A DNA stretch of 64,000 nucleotides from Chitinophaga pinensis (GTDB lineage Bacteria > Pseudomonadota > Gammaproteobacteria > Burkholderiales > Burkholderiaceae_C). Shown in pieces: positions 55,135 through 64,000 of this stretch. The notes beneath the pieces are model-generated. The model saw only the letters and a program-made list of their open reading frames with translations. It was not told the origin of the DNA and did no database searches. Both the position numbers and the translations under genes were made by a program. Every line of letters begins with the position of its first letter. Position 1 is the stretch's first letter. The stretch is from assembly GCA_943326015.2 (NCBI GenBank), contig CALPRQ020000017.1, positions 1 through 64,000 of the forward strand. The letters run 5' to 3'.

Positions 55135-56301
55135 TCAGAACACATGGTCGTAGCTGACGCGCAACAGCCTGATGTGCCCGCCAAAGTTGTCGGTGCTGTC
55201 GACCTGCCGATCCAGCTGGACCTTGACGGCCGTGCCGGACGCCACGTCATAGCGCAAGGTGGCCGAGGCATGGTGGTAGGAGCCCGGAACGTACTGGGTG
55301 CTGTCCGTGGTGCTTTCGGTGTAGCGGCTGTAGCTGAGGAAGGGCGTCCACTTACCCAGGCGCATGCCGACGCCGACGGTCTGGGCGGGCGCGCTCACCT
55401 TGTAGCCGCTCTCGGTGTGGTCGCGGCTGAGTCGCGCGAATTCCGACAGGATGAACCAGCGGTCCAGATCCAGGTTGGCCGCCAGTCCGTAGGTTTTCAG
55501 GACGGCCTTGTCATCGATGGGGTTGTCGACATGGGGATTGCGGGTCTTGACATCCGCGCCCATGGCCACGGCGCGCAACGTCAGAGGCCCCCGGCTGATT
55601 TCGAGATCGGCGCCGAGGATGTTGTTCCATTGAACTTCGGTATTGCCTGCGGGATAGTACAGCTTCTGGTACAGGGATTTCTTGTTCTTTTCCTGGCCAG
55701 TGAAGACGCTGGTCGTCAGCTGGCTGTCGCCCAGGTCGCGGTTGTAGCGCAGGCTGGCACCGTTGTAGTTGGTGGCTTCCCAGCCGTAGATTTCCGGCGG
55801 AGGCGTGATCCAGGGGTAGGCAACGCCGATATCCTGGAAGTCGGAGTAATAGTAGAGCGGAATGCGCTTGCGGCCCAGCTGGACCTCCCAGTTGCCATCG
55901 AGCTTGTAACTGCCAAAAGCCCAGGCCAGGTCCGGCTTGGCATTGCTGCCGCGACTGACCACATGCCCGGTGAAACTCGCTTGGGGCGTGAAGGTGTAGG
56001 TACCCTGGAGTCCGACCCTGGATTCCTGGGCCAGCGACAGATGCTCGCCATAGACGCCGGCATTGCTCCAGTCAGCCACATAACATGGACATTGAACGCC
56101 ATTGATGGTGGTGGGGCCCTTGTTGGCAATGTAATTGTCGTCCAGCTTGCCATTGAGGACCTTGCCCCCAACCACCGACACATAGCCCGAAAGCTTGAAG
56201 TTTGATTCAGGGATGTCGTCCTGGGACCAGGATGGAGTTGCAAGCAACAAGTTGAAGCCGAGTGTCAGCCATCCCATGCGGCTTTTTAATTTTACTTCCA
56301 T
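55135..56301 (-). CDS. Outer-membrane porin-like beta-barrel protein
   Basis: 388 aa with a signal peptide (about 1-26, ending SWS). The remainder alternates hydrophobic/hydrophilic residues with many aromatic-rich strands (WEVQLGRKRIPLYYYSDFQD, RVGLQGTYTFTPQASFTGH) and ends in Phe (RVSYDHVF), the C-terminal signature of outer-membrane barrels. An unusual VQCPC segment near residue 70 adds two cysteines. No specific porin family could be named. A TATAAT box lies at 56333-56338. It heads the porin / binding-protein / chemoreceptor unit. Confidence 0.8.
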   Translation of the reverse strand: MEVKLKSRMGWLTLGFNLLLATPSWSQDDIPESNFKLSGYVSVVGGKVLNGKLDDNYIANKGPTTINGVQCPCYVADWSNAGVYGEHLSLAQESRVGLQGTYTFTPQASFTGHVVSRGSNAKPDLAWAFGSYKLDGNWEVQLGRKRIPLYYYSDFQDIGVAYPWITPPPEIYGWEATNYNGASLRYNRDLGDSQLTTSVFTGQEKNKKSLYQKLYYPAGNTEVQWNNILGADLEISRGPLTLRAVAMGADVKTRNPHVDNPIDDKAVLKTYGLAANLDLDRWFILSEFARLSRDHTESGYKVSAPAQTVGVGMRLGKWTPFLSYSRYTESTTDSTQYVPGSYHHASATLRYDVASGTAVKVQLDRQVDSTDNFGGHIRLLRVSYDHVF

Positions 56302-56332
56302 TTTGATTTTTGCATTTTTTGTGGTGGTTCGA

Positions 56333-56338
56333 ATTATA
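56333..56338 (-). promoter_or_regulatory. -10 element before the porin gene
   Basis: Perfect TATAAT on the minus strand in an AT-rich tract, overlapping the 3' end of truC. It would start transcription near 56326, about 25 nt before the porin ATG. No good -35 is seen, so an activator may be needed. Confidence 0.45.
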
Positions 56339-57068
56339 AGAGATTTGCTGTAGATATCCCCGGTCCCGGCGAAGGAACGAAAGGATCCCAGTGTGTCCAT
56401 TCTTCGCCGAGCGCGGCCTCGATCACCAGCCGCTCGCCCGTGACCGGGTGCCTGAGCTCCAGCCGACCCGCATGCAGCCACAGCCGCTGCAGCCCGAGCA
56501 GGTCGGCCAGCGCACGGTTCAGCGGCCCCTTGCCATGGGTCGCGTCGCCGATGATGGGGTGGGCGATATGCTTCAGGTGGCGGCGCAGCTGATGCCGGCG
56601 GCCCGTGACGGGTTGCAGCTCGACCAGCGCGCAGCGCGTGCTGGCAAACTGGCCTTGCGCCAGCGGCAGCTCGTAGCGCTCCAAGGTGCGGTAATGCGTC
56701 AGCGCATCCTGGATTTCCTCGCGTCCGGTGCGCATGTCGTCGGGCATGCGCTTGAGCGGGTGGTCTATCGTGCCCGCCTCGGCCGGCCAGCCGCGCACGA
56801 CGGCGCGGTAGGTCTTGCGCATGGCTTCGCCGCGCTCGAAGGCTTGGCCCATCGTGCGCGCCGTGTCGGCGTCGAGCGCGAACAGCAGCACGCCGCTGGT
56901 GCCCTTGTCGAGCCGGTGCACCGGCCAGACCGGTCTGCCGATCTGGTCGCGCAGCAGCTGCAGCGCAAAGCGCGTCTCGCCGGCGTCCAGGCCGGTGCGG
57001 TGCACCAGCAGCCCCGACGGCTTGTCCACCGATACCAGATAATCGTCGCGATAGAGGATGTTCAACAT
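56334..57068 (-). CDS. truC: tRNA pseudouridine(65) synthase TruC
   Basis: RluA-family enzyme forming pseudouridine at position 65 of some tRNAs. The 244-aa protein opens [23 protein letters not shown], has the catalytic [16 protein letters not shown] (Asp at about 53) and [22 protein letters not shown] later. These resemble TruC more than RluA or RluC, and no S4 domain is present. ATG 57068 shares the palindrome CATG with the divergent yaaA start, so both promoters must lie within the facing gene. Confidence 0.88.
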   Translation of the reverse strand: MLNILYRDDYLVSVDKPSGLLVHRTGLDAGETRFALQLLRDQIGRPVWPVHRLDKGTSGVLLFALDADTARTMGQAFERGEAMRKTYRAVVRGWPAEAGTIDHPLKRMPDDMRTGREEIQDALTHYRTLERYELPLAQGQFASTRCALVELQPVTGRRHQLRRHLKHIAHPIIGDATHGKGPLNRALADLLGLQRLWLHAGRLELRHPVTGERLVIEAALGEEWTHWDPFVPSPGPGISTANLL

Positions 57069-57843
57069 GCTGTTCCTATTGTCACCGGCCAAGGCGCTGG
57101 ACTACGACACCCCGCCCGTCACCCCCATCCACACCCAGCCGCTGTTCGTGCCGCAGGCGGCCGAACTGATCGAGGTCTTGCGCGAGCAGTCGCCGCAGGA
57201 CATCGCCGAGCTGATGGACCTGAGCGATGCGCTCGCCGGCCTCAACGTCGCGCGCTACCAGGCCTGGTCGCCCGAATTCACGCCCGCCAATGCCAAGCCG
57301 GCCGTGCTGGCCTTCAACGGCGATGTCTACGAGGGCCTGGAGGCCAAGTCGCTGGACGAGGCCGAGCTCGGCTGGCTGCAGGACCATGTCTGCATCCTGA
57401 GTGGCCTCTATGGCGTGCTGCGCCCGCTCGACCTGATGCAGCCCTACCGGCTCGAAATGGGCACCCGGCTGGCGACGCCCAAGGGAAAAAACCTGTACCA
57501 GTTCTGGGGCTCAGAAATAGCCGACTACCTGAACCAGCGCGCCATGGCCGATGCCAGTCCCCTGATCATCAACCTCGCGAGCGAGGAATACTTCAAGTCG
57601 GTCGACAGGAAGGCCTTGAAACCGCGCATCGTGACTTGCGTGTTCGAGGAGTTCAAGGGCGGCAAGTACAAGGTCATCAGCTTCGCGGCCAAGCGCGCGC
57701 GCGGCCTGATGGTGCGCTACTGCGTGCAGCAGCGGGCAACCTCGGTCGATCAGCTCAAGGGCTTCGACCTGGAAGGCTATCAGTATGTGCCAACGGTGTC
57801 CGAGCCCGACCGGCTGGTGTTCCGCCGCGATCCGCAGCGCTGA
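57067..57843 (+). CDS. yaaA: YaaA-family peroxide stress protein
   Basis: 258-aa cytosolic protein; E. coli YaaA lowers intracellular iron-driven damage during H2O2 stress. The opening [13 protein letters not shown] is the family signature. [38 protein letters not shown] and [16 protein letters not shown] are all conserved. ATG 57067 matches the family N-terminus, though an earlier in-frame start at 57058 exists. It is divergent from truC with overlapping start codons. queF follows 41 bp later, probably in the same transcript. Confidence 0.94.
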   Translation: MLFLLSPAKALDYDTPPVTPIHTQPLFVPQAAELIEVLREQSPQDIAELMDLSDALAGLNVARYQAWSPEFTPANAKPAVLAFNGDVYEGLEAKSLDEAELGWLQDHVCILSGLYGVLRPLDLMQPYRLEMGTRLATPKGKNLYQFWGSEIADYLNQRAMADASPLIINLASEEYFKSVDRKALKPRIVTCVFEEFKGGKYKVISFAAKRARGLMVRYCVQQRATSVDQLKGFDLEGYQYVPTVSEPDRLVFRRDPQR

Positions 57844-57884
57844 TCGGCACAGTACCAGCACAGACCCGCACCAGGAACCTAGAC

Positions 57885-58754
57885 ATGACCGCCTCCCAGC
57901 ACCCCAGCCAGCACCAGCCCGAGCAGTCCCAGCTCGGCAAGACTTCCAGCTACGCCGACCAGTACGACCCGAGCCTGCTGTTTCCGCTGCCGCGCCAGAC
58001 CAAACGCGACGAGATCGGCGTCAGCGGCCCCCCGCCTTTCCTGGGCGCCGACCTCTGGACCGCCTACGAGCTGAGCTGGCTCAATCCGCGCGGCAAGCCG
58101 CAGGTCGCGATCGCGCATGTGACCGTGCCCTGCGAGTCGCCCAACATCATCGAGAGCAAGTCCTTCAAGCTCTACCTCAACAGCTTCAACAACAGCCGCT
58201 TCGACGACGCGCAGGCAGTGCTCGAACGGCTCAAGGCCGACTTGTCGGAGGCGGCCTGGCGTGGCGGCGAGCGCAAGGGCTCGGTCGGCGTCAGGCTGCT
58301 GGCGCCGGCGCAGTTCGCCATGGAGCAGGTGCACGAGCTCGACGGCCTGAGCCTGGACCGGCTCGACATCGAATGCACCCATTACCAGCCCGCGCCCGAG
58401 TTGCTGCGCGCCGACCATCAGCAGCCGCCGGTGACCGAGACCCTGGTCAGCGACCTGCTGAAAAGCAACTGCCTGGTGACCGGACAGCCCGACTGGGCGA
58501 GCGTGCGCATCAGCTACAGCGGCGCGCCGATCGACCAGGAGCGGTTGCTGCAGTACCTGGTGAGCTTTCGCAACCACAACGAGTTCCACGAGCAATGCGT
58601 CGAGCGCATCTTCATGGACCTCTGGACCCGCTGCAAGCCGGTCAAGCTGACCGTCTACGCGCGCTACACGCGCCGCGGCGGCCTCGACATCAACCCCTGG
58701 CGCACCAGCCAGCCGCAGCAGCCGCCGGCCAATGTGAGGACGGCGCGCCAGTGA
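57885..58754 (+). CDS. queF: NADPH-dependent 7-cyano-7-deazaguanine reductase QueF
   Basis: Reduces preQ0 to preQ1 in queuosine biosynthesis. At 289 aa it is the two-domain (YqfE/E. coli-type) form. The QueF motif [13 protein letters not shown] (about 90-102) holds the NADPH-binding part. The catalytic cysteine is at about 197 in [14 protein letters not shown], with the aspartate at about 204. No queC, queD or queE is in the window. It follows yaaA by 41 bp. Confidence 0.95.
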   Translation: MTASQHPSQHQPEQSQLGKTSSYADQYDPSLLFPLPRQTKRDEIGVSGPPPFLGADLWTAYELSWLNPRGKPQVAIAHVTVPCESPNIIESKSFKLYLNSFNNSRFDDAQAVLERLKADLSEAAWRGGERKGSVGVRLLAPAQFAMEQVHELDGLSLDRLDIECTHYQPAPELLRADHQQPPVTETLVSDLLKSNCLVTGQPDWASVRISYSGAPIDQERLLQYLVSFRNHNEFHEQCVERIFMDLWTRCKPVKLTVYARYTRRGGLDINPWRTSQPQQPPANVRTARQ

Positions 58755-58815
58755 GAACAGGGCAGTTCGAGGACCATTCATTGTGCGTTCAGGTTGCGAT
58801 GCCTATCATCGTGAC

Positions 58816-60147
58816 ATGAAACACCTCAAGATCACGCTGCTCGGCCTGCTGCTGGGCCTGAGCGCCCTGTGGCTGCTGGCCGAGTCCGCCGCGCTGCCGG
58901 TGACCACTGGCCTGTTCCCTTGGCGCACCCTGCTGGTCCAGTATTCGGGCCTGCTGGGCATGGGCGTCATGAGTGCCGCGATGCTGTTGGCGGTGCGCCC
59001 GGCCTGGCTCGAACACAAGCTGCACGGTCTCGACAAGATGTACCGCCTGCACAAGTGGCTGGGCATCTCGGGGTTGGCGATTGCCATCCTGCATTGGCTG
59101 TTTTCCCAAGGGCCGAAGTGGCTGGTCAAGGCCGGGTGGCTGGAGCGGCCGGTGCGCGGACCGCGTCCGGTCCAGACCGATCCGATCCTGGCCTTCCTGC
59201 AGAGCCAGCGCGGCCTGGCCGAGGACCTGGGCGAGAAGGCTTTCTACGTCGCGGTGGCGCTGATCGTGCTGGCGCTGATCAAGCGCTTTCCCTACCGGTA
59301 TTTCATCCGCACCCACCGCTGGATCGCGCTGGCCTATCTGGTGCTGGTCTGGCATGCGATCGTGCTGACCAGCTTTGGCTACTGGACCCAGCCGGTCGGC
59401 ATCGTGCAGGGCCTGTTGTTGGCGGGCGGTACGGTCGCGGCGATCATCAGCCTGACGCGGCGCATCGGCGTGCGCCGCCAGGCCGTCGGCGAAGTCGAGC
59501 AGATCGAGTACCTCGAAGGCGTCCGGGTCAATGCGGTCTCGATCCGGCTCCGGAGCGAATGGGCCGGGCACGAGCCGGGCCAGTTCGCCTTCGTGACCTT
59601 CGACGAGCGCGAAGGACCGCATCCGTTCACGATCTCGTCGGCCTGGCAGGGCGACGGCAAGCTGATGTTCCTGATCAAGGCGCTGGGCGACTACACGCGG
59701 ACCCTGGCCGCCAGCCTCAAGGCGGGCGACACCGTCACGGTCGAGGGGCCCTATGGCCGCTTCCAGTTCGACGGCGAAGCCCGGCGCCAGATCTGGATCG
59801 GCGGCGGCATCGGCATCTCGCCCTTTGTCGCGCGCCTCAAGCAGCTGGCGCAGCAGCCCGACGGCCGCGAGATCGACCTGTTCCACGCCACCTCAGAGGT
59901 CGATGAGACCGCGCTGCAGCGACTGCAGGTCTACGCCCAGGCTGCCGGCGTGCGCCTGCACCTGCTGGTCAGCGGCCGCGACGGCCGGCTGACCGGCGAA
60001 CGGCTGCGCGAGCGGGTGCCGCAATGGCGGGACGCCGAGGTCTGGTTCTGCGGCCCGGCGGCCTTCGGCGACGCGATTCGCACCGACCTCTGCGGCCAGG
60101 GCCTGCCGGCCGCGCGCTTCCACCAGGAATTGTTCGAGCTGCGCTGA
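58816..60147 (+). CDS. Ferric-reductase-like transmembrane flavocytochrome
   Basis: 443-aa membrane protein combining about six N-terminal membrane helices of the ferric reductase type (histidines in RLHKWLGISG, ILHWLFS, RTHRWIALAYLVLVWHAIV likely bind two haems b) with an FAD domain (HPFTISSAW) and an NAD(P) domain (WIGGGIGISPFVARL, WFCGPAAFGD). It should pass electrons from NAD(P)H across the membrane to an external acceptor such as Fe(III) or a periplasmic redox partner. ATG 58816 is used; it begins 61 bp after queF. Confidence 0.88.
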   Translation: MKHLKITLLGLLLGLSALWLLAESAALPVTTGLFPWRTLLVQYSGLLGMGVMSAAMLLAVRPAWLEHKLHGLDKMYRLHKWLGISGLAIAILHWLFSQGPKWLVKAGWLERPVRGPRPVQTDPILAFLQSQRGLAEDLGEKAFYVAVALIVLALIKRFPYRYFIRTHRWIALAYLVLVWHAIVLTSFGYWTQPVGIVQGLLLAGGTVAAIISLTRRIGVRRQAVGEVEQIEYLEGVRVNAVSIRLRSEWAGHEPGQFAFVTFDEREGPHPFTISSAWQGDGKLMFLIKALGDYTRTLAASLKAGDTVTVEGPYGRFQFDGEARRQIWIGGGIGISPFVARLKQLAQQPDGREIDLFHATSEVDETALQRLQVYAQAAGVRLHLLVSGRDGRLTGERLRERVPQWRDAEVWFCGPAAFGDAIRTDLCGQGLPAARFHQELFELR

Positions 60148-60151
60148 GCGT

Positions 60152-61372
60152 TCAGAACAGCGGCAGCGATTCACCGGGGGTGGGCTGCTTGCCTGCGGCT
60201 GGCGGCGTGCTGGCCAGTTCGTCCGGCCTGGCCAGATGGCCCACGCGAACGCCCAGCAGCCGCAGCTGGCGTGTCAGGTCGACGCGCTTGAGGCATTGGC
60301 CCGCGATGCGGCGGATCTCGCGCGCATCGGCGGTGTGCTGCTCGACCGTCAGGTCACGGGTGACCGACTTGAAATCGCCGTAGCGCAGCTTGATGCCTAT
60401 GGTGCGACCGACATAGCCCTTGGCGCTCAGGTCGGCGGCGACCTGTTCGCACAGCCGGGTAAAGAGGGCGCCGAGCTCGGCCCTGTCGTGCCGCGGGTGC
60501 AGGTCACGCTCGAAGGTGGTCTCGCGGCTGACGCTGACGGGCTTGCTGTGCGTGACGAGGGGGCTGTCGTCACGGCCCCAGGCGGCTTCATGCAGCCAGC
60601 GGCCATGGCTGCGACCGAATGGCCCGATCAGTGCCTGGCAGGGCTGGGCAGCCAGCTCGCCTATGGTGCGGATGCCGAGTGATTGCAGCCTCTCGTCGGT
60701 CTTGGGTCCGATGCCATTGATCTTGCGGCAGGGCAGCGGCCAGATCAGGCGCTGCAGGTCATCGGGTTGGAGAACTGCGATGCCGTTGGGCTTGTTGAAC
60801 TCGCTGGCCATCTTGGCCAGCAGCTGGTTGGGCGCGACGCCGATCGAACAGGTCAGCCCGGTGGCTTCGAAGATGCCTTGCTGGATCAGCCGCGCCAGCA
60901 CGCGCCCGCCCTCGCGCTGCCCGCCGGGGACCTCGGTGAAGTCGATGTAGACCTCGTCGACGCCGCAGTCCTCCATCACCGGGGCGATCTCGCGGATCAC
61001 GGCCTTGAAGGCGCGCGAGCAGCGCCGGATCTCGTCGAAGTCCACTGGCAGCAGGATCGCGTCGGGGCATTGCCTGGCCGCCTTCATCAGGCCCATCGCC
61101 GAGCCGACACCGAACTGGCGCGCGGCATAGGTCGCGGTCGTGATGACGCCGCGGCCCGCGTAGTCCTTCAGGCGCGGGAAGTCGGCGAGCGGTATGGCGG
61201 ACAGCGGCAGGCCGGCATGCGCGGTGAGCAGCTGGTCGTCCTCGCGCCTGCGCCCGCCGCCGATGACCAGCGGCAGCCCCTTGAGCTGCGGGTAGCGCAG
61301 CAGCTCGACCGACGCGAAAAAGGCGTCCATGTCGAGGTGGGCGATGCGGCGGGGCAGGCCAGCGGTGGTCAC
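60152..61372 (-). CDS. dinB: DNA polymerase IV
   Basis: Error-prone Y-family polymerase for translesion synthesis. The 406-aa protein has IAHLDMDAFFASVE (catalytic aspartates, about 10-23), the second acidic motif EVYIDFTEV (about 138-146), CSIGVAPNQLLAKMASEFNKP, the helix-hairpin-helix KINGIGPKTDERLQSLGI, and a C-terminal beta-clamp peptide SLPLF. It converges on the flavocytochrome gene with a 4-bp gap. No LexA box was recognised upstream. The histidine kinase gene ends 42 bp upstream on the same strand. Confidence 0.95.
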   Translation of the reverse strand: MTTAGLPRRIAHLDMDAFFASVELLRYPQLKGLPLVIGGGRRREDDQLLTAHAGLPLSAIPLADFPRLKDYAGRGVITTATYAARQFGVGSAMGLMKAARQCPDAILLPVDFDEIRRCSRAFKAVIREIAPVMEDCGVDEVYIDFTEVPGGQREGGRVLARLIQQGIFEATGLTCSIGVAPNQLLAKMASEFNKPNGIAVLQPDDLQRLIWPLPCRKINGIGPKTDERLQSLGIRTIGELAAQPCQALIGPFGRSHGRWLHEAAWGRDDSPLVTHSKPVSVSRETTFERDLHPRHDRAELGALFTRLCEQVAADLSAKGYVGRTIGIKLRYGDFKSVTRDLTVEQHTADAREIRRIAGQCLKRVDLTRQLRLLGVRVGHLARPDELASTPPAAGKQPTPGESLPLF

Positions 61373-61414
61373 GCTGACAGGGTCGCGCGGCGGCCAGCCG
61401 GTGCCCCGACTGGC

Positions 61415-63910
<2,496 letters not shown>

Positions 63911-64000
63911 GATATTGTTATTTTATTTTTCGATCATGGCAGCAAGACCATCGGGCGCGGCGGCCAGGGAATGAGTTTGCCCTGTGTTCGGTGCAAGAGG

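Overview
The window is a GC-rich chromosomal segment packed with genes on both strands. Gene content points to a betaproteobacterium, most likely order Burkholderiales (a Comamonadaceae or Sphaerotilaceae type of genome). That placement is inferred from the genes seen together: a cbb3 oxidase operon with Fnr and hemN, a high-potential iron-sulfur protein, a short betaproteobacterial H-NS, class I fumarase, an RpfE-like gene beside recJ, and a CDP-6-deoxyglucoseen-reductase-like flavoprotein. No database search was possible. LAYOUT. 0-1.5 kb: 3-oxoacid CoA-transferase subunits A (cut at the window edge) and B, separated by two REP-like hairpins. 1.5-8 kb: an EamA exporter, rluA, recJ, an RpfE-like gene, then lolC-lolD for lipoprotein release. 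8-16.6 kb: HiPIP, bacteriohemerythrin, RNase E with a long leader, rluC, H-NS, a HAD phosphatase, the YlqF GTPase, tRNA-Leu(UAA) and an unknown acidic protein. 16.7-22.7 kb: fumarase, a YqhA-type membrane protein, acetyl-CoA synthetase, a small Trp-rich protein, lgt and a universal stress protein. 22.8-32 kb: the respiratory core of the window, ccoI-ccoS-ccoN-ccoO-ccoQ-ccoP, a FixH-like protein, fnr, hemN and a SafE-like membrane protein. 32-41.7 kb: nrdR, glyA, a lytic transglycosylase, DUF1841, a TauE-like permease, trmL, comF, a BioC-like methyltransferase, a SCO1/SenC copper chaperone, an iron-sulfur flavoprotein reductase, an epimerase and tRNA-Leu(CAA). 41.7-51.1 kb: cysM, tusA, a CidA/LrgB pair, dusC, a LysR regulator divergent from a BenE permease, a second Usp and valS. 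51.2-56.3 kb: an accessory stretch with the scar of a deleted type I restriction-modification operon, an ATPase-nuclease fusion, and a porin / binding-protein / chemoreceptor operon. 56.3-64 kb: truC and yaaA (divergent, sharing a CATG), queF, a ferric-reductase-like flavocytochrome, dinB and a large hybrid histidine kinase. HOW IT WORKS TOGETHER. Low-oxygen respiration dominates. CcoI and probably the SCO protein handle copper for the oxidase, CcoS and the FixH-like protein assist assembly, and HemN supplies haem when oxygen is scarce. Fnr-type sites (TTGAY-N4-RTCAA) lie before hemerythrin, ccoI, ccoN and hemN, with a weaker one before the SCO gene, so much of the window looks like one Fnr regulon. 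RNA metabolism is the second theme: RNase E, three RluA-family synthases, DusC, TrmL, QueF, TusA, ValS and two tRNA-Leu genes. No rRNA, CRISPR array, prophage or intact insertion sequence was seen.
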